A stretch of DNA of 64,000 nucleotides from Xiheicaenibacterium sp046351325. Its GTDB lineage: Bacteria; Myxococcota_A; Polyangia; Polyangiales; Polyangiaceae. Each line of letters begins with the position of its first letter. Positions within the stretch are counted from its first letter, which is position 1. The position numbers and the translations under genes were made by a program. The stretch spans positions 1 through 64,000 of the forward strand of contig JAXLYR010000022.1 of assembly GCA_046351325.1 (NCBI GenBank), read 5' to 3'. The notes beneath the pieces were generated by a model, which saw nothing but the letters and a program-made list of their open reading frames with translations, ran no database searches and had not been told where the DNA came from. This document shows, piece after piece, positions 18,759 through 28,921 of the stretch.

Positions 18759-20801
18759 GTGCTCTCCGCGGAGACCATCGCTCGCGTCAAAGAGCGCACC
18801 GACATCGCCGCGCTGATCGGCGAGACGGTGCGGCTCACGCGGCGTGGCCGCAGCATGGTGGGGCTCTGCCCCTTCCACAAGGAGAAGTCCCCGAGCTTCC
18901 ACGTGCACCCGGAGCGTGGTTTTTACCATTGCTTCGGTTGCCAGGAGAGCGGCAGCGCGGTCGACTTCGTGATGAAGACCAACGGCCTCGAGTTCGTCGA
19001 GGCCGTGCGGATGCTCGCCGAGCGCGCGGGCATCCAGATCGAAGAGCAGCGCGGCAACGGCGCACAGGATCGCGCGCAGCGCACCGAGCGCGACGAGCTC
19101 CTCGGGGTGATGAACCTCGCCGCATCGTTCTACGAGCGCTGCCTCGGGCTCGCGTCCGAGGGGCCGCGTGCGCCGAACCCGCTCGCGCACTACGCGATCG
19201 CCGAGCTCAAGAAGCGCGGCATGCCCGATCTATCTGCCTCGCAGAAATCCGAGGACGACGGCGCCGAGCGATGGGTCGCGACGCTCGCGAGCTTCCGCAT
19301 GGGGTATGCGCCAGCGGCCTGGGATTCGCTCGCGACGTTCCTCGCGCAGCAGGGCGTCTCCCCTGCCCTCGCCGAGCGCGCAGGGCTGCTCGTCGCAGGG
19401 CAGCGCGGCCACTACGATCGCTTCCGACACCGGCTCATGTTCGCGGTGCTCGATCCGCTCGGCCGCACGATCGCCTTCAGCGGTCGCGCGCTCGCGACCC
19501 CCTCGCGCGAGGACCTGGCGAGGCTCGGGCCGAGCACGCCGAGCTACGACGGGGACCCGCCCGCGAAGTACATCAACAGCCCCGAGTCGCCCATCTATCA
19601 CAAGGGCGAGCAGCTCTTCGGTCTCTTCCAAGCGAAGCGCGGCATCCGCGATCGCGGCGAGGCTCTGCTCGTCGAGGGTAACTTTGACGTCGTTAGCCTT
19701 CACGCGCGCGGCGTCGATCACGCGGTCGCGCCGCTCGGCACCGCCTTCACCCCCGAGCAGGCGAAGCTCCTCAAGCGCTTCGCCCCTTCGGTGGTCGTGC
19801 TCTTCGACGGCGACGCCGCGGGGAAGAAGGCGACGCGCGCCGCACGCATCCCGTGCAAAGAGGGCGGCCTCGACGCGAAGGTCGCCACGCTCCCCGACGG
19901 CGTCGACCCCGACGACTTCGTCCGGAAGAACGGCGCGAAGGCCCTCGTCGAGCGGCTGAAGACCGCGCGCGGCATGCTCGAGTTCCTCAGCCAGGACGCG
20001 CTCGACGGCGAGCGCTTCGACGGCGCCGCGATGACCGAGCGCGTCGCCCGGGTGAAGGCCGTCGCGCGGCTCCTCGCCGAAGAGCCGGATCCCAACCTGC
20101 GCCTGATGGCGAAGCGCTTCGCCGATCAGCTCTCGAGCCAGCTCGTCCTCGGTAACAGCGCTGTCAGCGACCTCGGGCAGCTCGAGCGGCTGGTCGAGGC
20201 CGCGCTCTCGCAACCTGCCCCCTCACCCACCGCGCCGAACCGCGGTGCACCCGCTGCCTCGAACGGTCGTGACGGCGGCTCGCCCAACCCGCACGCGAAC
20301 CGTCCGGCGCCGCAGCGCGCGCTCTCCGCCGAGGATCGGCTCAGCCAAGCCGTCCTCGGAGCCCTCCTCGATCAGCCCGAGCTCTTGCAGGACGCAGACG
20401 TCATCGCGGCGCTCTCTTCGCTCGACGGCGACGCGGCACTCGCAGTCGTCGCCATTCGACGCGGCCTACTTGATGCTTCCGGGGGGGCGACTGCCCAACC
20501 GGGTGCCCAGGTTCAGCGAAAATCCCAGGGAGACGTCGTGGATTTCCTTGCGACGCTACCGCGTTCGATCCAAAGCTTCGCGGCTCGGCGTTGTGCTTGT
20601 CCTATCTTTGATTCCCCTTCCGAAGCAAAGTCGGAGCTCTTGGAAAATACTTCAAAGCTCGCAAACCTCGTGCGGCGGCGGGTCGACGCAGACGAACAGC
20701 GGGTGCTCGATCGCGGTGGTGGGGTCCTCGACGCCGAGAGCGTCGAGCTCCTGCGTGCCCGGGAAAAGCGAGCCCGCCGTCGACTAGGGCTCGACGACTG
20801 A
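18759..20801 (+). CDS. dnaG: DNA primase DnaG
   Basis: 680 residues from a GTG. It makes RNA primers at the replication fork. The N-terminal zinc-binding domain is intact (CPFHKEKSPSFHV...FYHCFGC, ligands C37, H40, C58, C61). The RNA-polymerase/TOPRIM core contains YINSPESPIYHKGEQLFGL, LVEGNFDVVSLH and VVVLFDGDAAGKKA. After a Pro/Ala/Asn linker comes the helicase-binding C-terminal domain (DVVDFLATLPRSIQSF...LANLVRRR). A run of seven G lies at 20481-20487 in the linker-to-C-domain region; the frame is intact. Precedes rpoD, as in the macromolecular-synthesis operon, but no rpsU is present. Confidence 0.95.
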   Translation: MLSAETIARVKERTDIAALIGETVRLTRRGRSMVGLCPFHKEKSPSFHVHPERGFYHCFGCQESGSAVDFVMKTNGLEFVEAVRMLAERAGIQIEEQRGNGAQDRAQRTERDELLGVMNLAASFYERCLGLASEGPRAPNPLAHYAIAELKKRGMPDLSASQKSEDDGAERWVATLASFRMGYAPAAWDSLATFLAQQGVSPALAERAGLLVAGQRGHYDRFRHRLMFAVLDPLGRTIAFSGRALATPSREDLARLGPSTPSYDGDPPAKYINSPESPIYHKGEQLFGLFQAKRGIRDRGEALLVEGNFDVVSLHARGVDHAVAPLGTAFTPEQAKLLKRFAPSVVVLFDGDAAGKKATRAARIPCKEGGLDAKVATLPDGVDPDDFVRKNGAKALVERLKTARGMLEFLSQDALDGERFDGAAMTERVARVKAVARLLAEEPDPNLRLMAKRFADQLSSQLVLGNSAVSDLGQLERLVEAALSQPAPSPTAPNRGAPAASNGRDGGSPNPHANRPAPQRALSAEDRLSQAVLGALLDQPELLQDADVIAALSSLDGDAALAVVAIRRGLLDASGGATAQPGAQVQRKSQGDVVDFLATLPRSIQSFAARRCACPIFDSPSEAKSELLENTSKLANLVRRRVDADEQRVLDRGGGVLDAESVELLRAREKRARRRLGLDD

Positions 20802-21180
20802 AGTTTCGGAGGGATGCTTGAGACGTGAGTCCCACCGTCACGTGAGGGGTTCGCGACATCGGCGCAGACATTGCTTGACTCGCCTATGCGTGTCGAGCCT
20901 GCGTCATCTTCTTGCCGAGAGTCCACCTGCCCGCGTATTTCGACTTTTTTCGGGAGTCACTTCGCCTCCCAACCTGTTCCGCAGAACTTGTTCGTAGCTT
21001 TCACTTATCGCGCGCGCCGACTGTGCCCACGCGACAACTTCTGGTAGAGGCGCGCACGCGCCGAGACACAACGTCGTTGAGACCCAGCGTCGTTTGAGAC
21101 ACCGCGGGGCGAGTTCGCCTCGCCCGAGACCGCTGCCGCGCGTGGCAGAGGTCCCAAAGCCTCAGTTTGGAGTGAAACGG
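20802..21180. other. dnaG-rpoD intergenic region
   Basis: 379 bases with no supported gene and lower GC in places. It should hold the rpoD promoter. TTGACT at 20875-20880 is a possible -35, but no good -10 stands 16-18 bases downstream. GGAGTGAAACGG directly before 21181 is the ribosome-binding site of rpoD. The size suggests rpoD is transcribed independently of dnaG. Confidence 0.4.
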
Positions 21181-23334
<2,154 letters not shown>

Positions 23335-23345
23335 CGCTCTCGGTG

Positions 23346-23741
23346 ATGCGCGTCCGCTCCTCCTCCGTGTCGCAGCGCACGCGTCGTCCGGTGCGCTGGC
23401 TCGGCGTCGCGCTCGCCAGCGCGGCGGTCCCGCTCGGCCTCGCTGTGTTCTTGCCCGGCTGCGAGGGCAAGAAGATGACGCAGGCCGACTGCGAGCGCGT
23501 GGGCAAACACATGCGCGAGATCTGGGACGACGAGGTCGCCGCGACCGCGCCCTCCGAGGATCGGGAGCGCAGCGAGCGCGCGAAGAACGCCATCCGCATC
23601 GAGGGCGAGCGCATCACGAACGACTGGCTCGCGCAGTGTCGGCGCGACATCGAGGGGCGCCGCGTCGATCAGAAGGAGATCGACTGCATCCTCTCGGCGA
23701 AGACGATCGCCGCGCTCGAGTCCTGCGCCGCGAAAAAGTAG
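23346..23741 (+). CDS. Small Cys-containing lipoprotein
   Basis: 131 residues. The N-terminus has Arg-rich residues, then VALASAAVPLGLAVFLPGC, a signal peptide with an LPGC lipobox, so it is predicted to be a lipoprotein. The mature part (ADCERVGKHMREIWDDE, WLAQCRRDIEGRR, IDCILSAKTIAALESC) has spaced Cys residues and the look of a family common in myxobacteria, but no function is known to me. A GTG three bases earlier is an alternative start. It begins 12 bases after rpoD, so it may be cotranscribed. Confidence 0.7.
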   Translation: MRVRSSSVSQRTRRPVRWLGVALASAAVPLGLAVFLPGCEGKKMTQADCERVGKHMREIWDDEVAATAPSEDRERSERAKNAIRIEGERITNDWLAQCRRDIEGRRVDQKEIDCILSAKTIAALESCAAKK

Positions 23742-23759
23742 GACCTCAAACGATTCGTT

Positions 23760-23780
23760 GGGGGGCTAAATCCGCCCCCA
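23760..23780. terminator. GC-rich hairpin between convergent genes
   Basis: GGGGGC-TAAATCC-GCCCCC forms a 6-bp stem between the lipoprotein stop (23741) and the M50 protease stop (23814). There is no T-run on either side, so termination is only suggested by position. Confidence 0.35.
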
Positions 23781-23813
23781 TGCGCTCCGCGCCCCCGATT
23801 CGCGGCGCGAGGG

Positions 23814-24467
23814 TCAGCCCTTGCGTGCGTCGGTCGACTCGCGACGCGCGATCTCCTTCGCGCGTTCGATCACCTGGAGCGCGTCCTCCGAGAGCGGCAT
23901 GTCCTCTTCGCCGGGCACGCCGTTGCCGCGCACGAGCCGCGGCGCAGGAGGGCTCGCTCGTCGGGGTGCGGGCAGGCGCCGTTGCGCACGCCGTCGACGC
24001 AGCAGGAGCCCCGGGAGCTGCCACGCTTCCTTGCCGTCGAGCGGCGCGATCGGCAACAGGTTGAACGCCATCAGCCAGAGGTTCGACCAGACGAAGGCCT
24101 CACGGAGCTGCCACGCGTTGAGGTCGAGCGGCGGCCGCACTGTGAACCACACGAGGCTCAGCGCGAACACGACGAGCTGCCCGAAGACCCCGCCCCACGC
24201 GATGAGCGAGCGCTGAATCGGAGAGGGCTCACCCGACCATTCACACTCGCCGCCGAGTCCGTGGAGCCGCACGCCGATGACCCGAACGCCGTAGAGCCGC
24301 ACCATCGCCGCGTGCCCGAGCTCGTGCACGAGGATGAGCATCACGAAGGCTGCCCAGAAGACGGGCGCCCACGAGAAGCGGCTCGCGAAGATCGCGCCGA
24401 GTGGGAGCGACCAGTGCACGTGGATGGGAGCTCCTCGAAAGCTGCCGACACGGAGCCACCCACGCAT
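23814..24467 (-). CDS. M50-family (site-2-type) zinc metalloprotease
   Basis: 217 residues, membrane-embedded. The active site HELGH (residues 48-52, in LILVHELGHAAMVRLYG) and the second motif NLLPIAPLDGKEAW, with zinc-ligand D144, are both present. These enzymes cleave TM segments of substrates such as anti-sigma factors or signal peptides. The core is minimal (about four TM segments) with a basic C-terminal tail of about 60 residues. No PDZ or CBS domain is seen. It lies head to head with the pseudo-rhomboid gene. Confidence 0.88.
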   Translation of the reverse strand: MRGWLRVGSFRGAPIHVHWSLPLGAIFASRFSWAPVFWAAFVMLILVHELGHAAMVRLYGVRVIGVRLHGLGGECEWSGEPSPIQRSLIAWGGVFGQLVVFALSLVWFTVRPPLDLNAWQLREAFVWSNLWLMAFNLLPIAPLDGKEAWQLPGLLLRRRRAQRRLPAPRRASPPAPRLVRGNGVPGEEDMPLSEDALQVIERAKEIARRESTDARKG

Positions 24468-24587
24468 CCCTCAAGCGTCCCCAACCGCGTGGGGTTGGTC
24501 AAGCGGTCATGGACCTCCGCGCTTCACCGTGCGGCCTCGTCGATCCGAGGTTAGGTTTGTGAACGAATGCGACGAGAAGAGGCACAG

Positions 24588-25361
24588 ATGGGCTTCGGCT
24601 TCCCGAAGCCGGGCCGCACCATCCTGACGGCGATGATCCTCGTCGGCGTCCTCTGGGTCTTCTTCGCCGTCTCGATCAACTGGATCCAGCGCGCGGACTC
24701 GATCTTCCTCGCGCTCGTCGGCAGCCCGACCGCGATCATCCACGGCCAGGTCTGGCGACTCGTGACGAGCTTCTTGCTCCACACACCGACGGGTCCTGGG
24801 GCGGCAGGCCACATCATGACGTCGCTCCTCGGCCTGTATTTCCTCGGGCCGTCGATCGAGGAGCGCTGGGGCTCGCGACGTCTCGCCGTGTTCATGCTGG
24901 GCACCGGGGTCTTCTCCGCGGTCGTCCAGGTGCTCGCGAGCCTGCTCATCGCGCGCATCGATCAGCCCGTGTTCTTCGGCTCGCTCGGCATCATCGACGC
25001 CATCGCCGTCGCGTGGGCGCTCACCTTCCGCGACCAGCAGATTCGGCTCTTCTTCGTGCTCCCGGTGAGCGGCCGCATGATGCTGCTCTTCATCGTCGGC
25101 ATGAACGTCCTCTATCTGATCGCGCTCAATCAGCGCCCTGACGGTCTCGCGACGCCGTTCGGTGGGATGCTCGCGGGCTGGCTCTTCGCGGACGGCTCGC
25201 CGCTGCGCCGCCGCTATCTGGAGTGGAAGCTCTCGCGCATCCAGAAGCAGCTCGGAGCGCGCCCGGCCGGCTCGACCGAGGAGCGCGCGGCACGCCTCGG
25301 CCTGCGCGTCGTCGAGGGCGGGGCCTCCTCCAAGAAGCCCGACAAGTCGATGCTCAATTGA
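24588..25361 (+). CDS. Rhomboid-like membrane protein lacking the catalytic residues
   Basis: 257 residues from the ATG at 24588, which follows AGAAGAGG at ideal spacing; an ATG at 24567 is less likely. Six TM segments. The rhomboid WR element is present (GQVWRLVTSFLLH), and GHIMTSLLGLYFLG matches the HxxxN helix, but with Ser instead of Asn. The GxSG site reads GSLG (residues 131-134, Leu where the nucleophile should be). The TM6 His position lies in ATPFGGMLAG, without His. It is therefore probably a proteolytically inactive rhomboid homologue, like the eukaryotic iRhoms or derlins. The C-terminal cytoplasmic tail is charged. Confidence 0.75.
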   Translation: MGFGFPKPGRTILTAMILVGVLWVFFAVSINWIQRADSIFLALVGSPTAIIHGQVWRLVTSFLLHTPTGPGAAGHIMTSLLGLYFLGPSIEERWGSRRLAVFMLGTGVFSAVVQVLASLLIARIDQPVFFGSLGIIDAIAVAWALTFRDQQIRLFFVLPVSGRMMLLFIVGMNVLYLIALNQRPDGLATPFGGMLAGWLFADGSPLRRRYLEWKLSRIQKQLGARPAGSTEERAARLGLRVVEGGASSKKPDKSMLN

Positions 25362-25496
25362 CAATTTTGTAACAACCCTCCCCACCCAGCGATACGTCCG
25401 CGCGGCGCTCCGCGCTAGCAACGTCGCCTCCCCCGCGACCGAGGTGCGCAGCGCCAACCCTGCCTGTCGCGCGCGCCTCGACCGGTCTCCGCAGCG

Positions 25497-26108
25497 CTAG
25501 AAGCTCCCGCTCAAGCCCAGCTTGCCGCCATCCGGTCCGGCCGCGACGACGGGCGTGAGCTCCACGTCGGCGCGACCGCCTCGATCGCGCACCAACACGT
25601 CGTGCTGCATGGCGAGGCCCGCGATGAGCATGCCGAGCCCCACGCCCTGAATGAGCCCATCGACGGCGAGGAGCGCATAGGCCGCAGGCTCCGATTCGCC
25701 GTAGGCGCCGAGCGTCGCCATCGCGGCGAACGGGCCGAGCGCGGGCACGAAGAGCGTCGCTCCCGTCGCGACGCACGACTGGCACGGGTTCGTGTCCGTT
25801 TGGGAGTCGATGCCACCCACGATCAGGATCGCGGCCGGCAGGACGCCCAGCGTGAGCCAGCTCGTCCCGAGCTGGATGCTGCCGGCCATGACGAGCGGGA
25901 CGTACGGCTCCTTTTCGGCGTGGTAGCCCGCGGGCAGAGGATCTCCCGGGCGCCACTCGTTTCTGACGTTGCTGAAGCTCGGCGGCTCCGCCACTCGGTC
26001 GCGAGGCTCCTCCACCGACTGGGCGGACGCGACTGGCGCGACGCTGAGAATCACAGCCACGCCCAGCGAGCTCAGCACGCACCTTGGAAGCGATCCGATT
26101 CTCGACAT
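25497..26108 (-). CDS. Exported protein, hypothetical
   Basis: 203 residues. The signal peptide ends near ASA|Q (VILSVAPVASAQS). The mature protein contains hydrophobic, Gly-rich segments (VMAGSIQLGTSWLTLGVLPAAILIVGG, GPFAAMATLGAYG, GLIQGVGLGMLIAGLAM), so it probably inserts in a membrane. This is a type frequent in myxobacterial genomes; no function is known to me. Downstream of the MYXO-CTERM-bearing gene on the same strand, 46 bases away. Confidence 0.7.
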   Translation of the reverse strand: MSRIGSLPRCVLSSLGVAVILSVAPVASAQSVEEPRDRVAEPPSFSNVRNEWRPGDPLPAGYHAEKEPYVPLVMAGSIQLGTSWLTLGVLPAAILIVGGIDSQTDTNPCQSCVATGATLFVPALGPFAAMATLGAYGESEPAAYALLAVDGLIQGVGLGMLIAGLAMQHDVLVRDRGGRADVELTPVVAAGPDGGKLGLSGSF

Positions 26109-26154
26109 GTTCGATCTCCACGAATCAAGCGAACTCGTTCAACGCGACGTGCGC

Positions 26155-28764
26155 TCAGACGGCGCGCGCGCGGACGCGGCGGCGGCCGAGGCCGAGCACC
26201 GCGAGACCCAAGAGGACCATCACGCCCGCGCCACCCCCGGCGCCCGACGCGCGACAGCTGCAGCCGTCGTCATCGCCGCCGCCGTCGTCGCCGCCGCAGG
26301 TGTCGAGCGTGGTGTGCTGACACGTCCCCGCGGCGCACGCGTCGGTCGTGCACGCGTCTCCGTCGTCGCAGTCGGAGTCGACGGAGCAGCAGTCAGCGTC
26401 GGCGGGCGCGGTGCCCACGCACGCACCCGAGACGCACTGGTCGCCCGTCGTGCAGGTGCTTCCGTCGTCGCAGCTCGCGCCGTCGGGTTGGGTCACGTCC
26501 GCGGGGCACGCGCTCGCGGTGCCGTCGCAGGTCTCGTCGAAGTCGCAGCCGTCGGCGGCAGCGCGACACACCGTACCTGCGGTCGCGACCACATCGGCCG
26601 GGCATCCGAACGAGCTTCCGTCGCACGACTCGACTGCGTCGCAGGCGTCGGCTGCGTCGCGACAGACTGTCCCTACGGCCGATGCGACGTCGGCGGGACA
26701 CTCGAGGCTCGTCGACGAGCACCGCTCGACGGCGTCGCAGAGATCCACAGCCGCGCGGCAGACGTGTGAGTCGGTCGCCGCGTACGGCCCGCAGGTGCCG
26801 TCCACGCTGCCGCCCGCGGCGGCGCTGCACACCATGCAGTCGTCGGGGTTGCCTCCTCCGCATGGACCGTCGCAGCAGACTCCGTCGACGCAGAAGCCGT
26901 TGTAGCAATCGCTCGCATCCGTACACGCGGTCCCGTCTGCGCTGCCGACGACCGAGAGGGTGTGGACGCGCAAGCTCCCCGAGTACGCGCCGAGCACGTC
27001 GTCTCCCGGCATGCCCGTCGCCGAGTGCGAGCCATCGCCGGCGATCGCGACGCCCGCGCCCGCGTTGTCTGCGTTCCCGTTGTTCGCGAACGGCAGCCGC
27101 AGGTGGTGCGACCAGTTGCCCTTGCTGCGGTGGTAGGCGTTCACCGCGCCCGCCGCGAGCCCAGCCTGGTCGTTCTTGGGCTCGCCTACCAACGCGATGG
27201 TGCCGTCCGCGCTGATGGATACGGACGCGCCCGCCTTGTCGCCGGGTCCCGCGATCGGGTCGCGCAGCTGAGCTTCGAACTGCCACGTGCTCCCGTCGTA
27301 GAAGCAGACGCTCGCCCCACCCTCGGACGAGTCGGGACACCCGAACACCACGCGGTCGCCGCTCGCGTTGACGCCGACGCTTTGGCCGCAGTGCTCGTCC
27401 CCGATCCCCTGGGTCGGGAGCGGCCCCTCCTCGGTCCACGTCGTACCGCTCCGGCGAAAGACGAACACACCGCCCGATCCAGAAGGCGAGAAGAGAGGCG
27501 CCCCGACCACGGCGACGCTGCCATCACCGTTGATGGCGACCGAGGATCCGAACCGAGCGTCCAAGAAGGGCGTGGTCCACACGAGCTCGCTCTCGATGCT
27601 CCAGGTCGAGCCATCGCGAACGAGGACCCACGCGCTCCCGACGTCGGTCCCGCCGTTCGGATCGTCGTTCGGCGTCCCGACCACCGCGCGCGTCCCCGTT
27701 GCGTCGAGCGCGACCGAACGACCAAAGAGGTCGTACGCGGCCGGCGCCGGGTTGTTGACCTGACCCTCGAGCGACCACGTCGACCCATTTCGGACGAAGA
27801 ACCTCACGAGGCCAGGGAAGTTCGCGTTGATGTTGCTCATCCCGACGGCGAGGCGATCTCCAGCGGCCGAAAAGGAGACCGAGATCCCCAAGCCCTCTTG
27901 GTAGGCGCCCGAGAGCGTCTGCTCGCTCGCCCACGTGTCGCCGCTCCGCACGAGGATCTCGACGGCGTTGTCGCGCCCGACCGCGATGCGCGAGCCGGTC
28001 CCGTCCATCGCGACGATGGCGCCGCTCATGCTGTACGAGCCGCTGTTCGGTACACCGAGGACCTGCTCCTCGATGGAGACCACCGGATCGATGAGCAGCG
28101 GATAGCGCGCGCCAGCGTCGTCCACGACGATGCGGATCACGTGGTCCTCGGCCTCGAGGTGCGCGGGCACCTCTCTCGCGTCGGCGTCGATGACCGCGAG
28201 GCCGGCGTATCGACCAAACCGCGCGCCCGCCGAGGTAGCGAGCGCGACGCCTCCGCGGTCGATCACGTGCGCCACGACATCGCCGTCGAGCGCGAGCTCG
28301 ACCTCGAGATCACCGTCGCCCTCGGGGCGCTCGTCGATCGTCACGCCGTGTTCGAGGCCCTCGGGCGTGGCGCGCCACCACTCGTCGACGCCGCGCGCCG
28401 GGGTGCGCTCGACGCTCGCGCCCTCGATGCGCGCAGGCGCGACGCCGAGGCTCTCGCGCTCGCCGCGAGCGCGTCCGATCGCCGCGAGGCGCAGTCCGAA
28501 ATCGACCGCGCCGACGTGCACGCGCGTCGCGTCCTCGGCGAACTTCACGTCGAGCACGGCGTCCGCGCCGAGCTCCACGCCCGCGCTCGTCGCGCGCGGC
28601 ACGAGTCGAGCTTCTGTCGCGAGCGATGCGCCTGACGCGCCCGCCTTGGGCGCGTGTGCGACGTCGACGCGGCCCTCCTCCGCGACGATGGGCGACTCGC
28701 GTTCGACGCCGCATCCAAACATCAACGAGCCGCTCGCGAGAGCAGCGAAAACGAAACCTCGCAT
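26155..28764 (-). CDS. FG-GAP-repeat cell-surface protein with lipobox and MYXO-CTERM-like anchor
   Basis: 869 residues from the ATG at 28764 (AAGGGG upstream). The N-terminus has a lipobox (ALASGSLMFGC). Residues about 270-620 contain repeated FG-GAP-like beta segments (LFGRSVALDATGTRAVVGTP, FGSSVAINGDGSVAVVGAP, AGASVSISADGTIALVGEP), suggesting a beta-propeller. A Cys-rich region follows with repeats of the type G-TVCRDAADACDAVESCDG. The end is CSCRASGAGGG + TM helix + GRRRVRAR, matching the MYXO-CTERM sorting pattern of Cys, TM and basic tail. Probably displayed on the outer surface. Both a lipid anchor and a C-terminal anchor appear to be present. Confidence 0.85.
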   Translation of the reverse strand: MRGFVFAALASGSLMFGCGVERESPIVAEEGRVDVAHAPKAGASGASLATEARLVPRATSAGVELGADAVLDVKFAEDATRVHVGAVDFGLRLAAIGRARGERESLGVAPARIEGASVERTPARGVDEWWRATPEGLEHGVTIDERPEGDGDLEVELALDGDVVAHVIDRGGVALATSAGARFGRYAGLAVIDADAREVPAHLEAEDHVIRIVVDDAGARYPLLIDPVVSIEEQVLGVPNSGSYSMSGAIVAMDGTGSRIAVGRDNAVEILVRSGDTWASEQTLSGAYQEGLGISVSFSAAGDRLAVGMSNINANFPGLVRFFVRNGSTWSLEGQVNNPAPAAYDLFGRSVALDATGTRAVVGTPNDDPNGGTDVGSAWVLVRDGSTWSIESELVWTTPFLDARFGSSVAINGDGSVAVVGAPLFSPSGSGGVFVFRRSGTTWTEEGPLPTQGIGDEHCGQSVGVNASGDRVVFGCPDSSEGGASVCFYDGSTWQFEAQLRDPIAGPGDKAGASVSISADGTIALVGEPKNDQAGLAAGAVNAYHRSKGNWSHHLRLPFANNGNADNAGAGVAIAGDGSHSATGMPGDDVLGAYSGSLRVHTLSVVGSADGTACTDASDCYNGFCVDGVCCDGPCGGGNPDDCMVCSAAAGGSVDGTCGPYAATDSHVCRAAVDLCDAVERCSSTSLECPADVASAVGTVCRDAADACDAVESCDGSSFGCPADVVATAGTVCRAAADGCDFDETCDGTASACPADVTQPDGASCDDGSTCTTGDQCVSGACVGTAPADADCCSVDSDCDDGDACTTDACAAGTCQHTTLDTCGGDDGGGDDDGCSCRASGAGGGAGVMVLLGLAVLGLGRRRVRARAV

Positions 28765-28834
28765 CGTGGACCCCTTCGTTCGTCTGCGCTCCACGATGGC
28801 GATCGCACTGCGACCTCACAAGGCTTTGCCCGCT

Positions 28835-28850
28835 CAACAATTGTTTGGGG
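28835..28850. repeat. 16-bp repeat also found at 31027-31042
   Basis: caacaattgtttgggg occurs here and again, identically, at 31027-31042. A near copy ending in ttcggg is at 31189-31204. It contains the palindrome AACAATTGTT. It lies in the promoter region between the surface-protein gene and the histidine-kinase gene. Confidence 0.7.
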
Positions 28851-28921
28851 TCGCGCTCAGACAGAGCGCTCTCACGCGCGGCGCTCGCTCGAAATCCTTG
28901 GTAACCTCCTCGCTCCTACGC

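Noticed and set aside
20481..20487. G7 run in dnaG as a frameshift
   Set aside because: The frame continues into a recognisable C-terminal helicase-binding domain, so no frameshift is needed.
25358..25380. TTGACA with TTGTAAC as a promoter
   Set aside because: TTGACA overlaps the rhomboid stop; no correctly spaced -10 and no downstream plus-strand gene.
25602..28635. Long plus-strand open frames over the surface-protein gene
   Set aside because: Arg/His-rich, no start signals, opposite a gene with signal peptide, FG-GAP repeats and C-terminal anchor.
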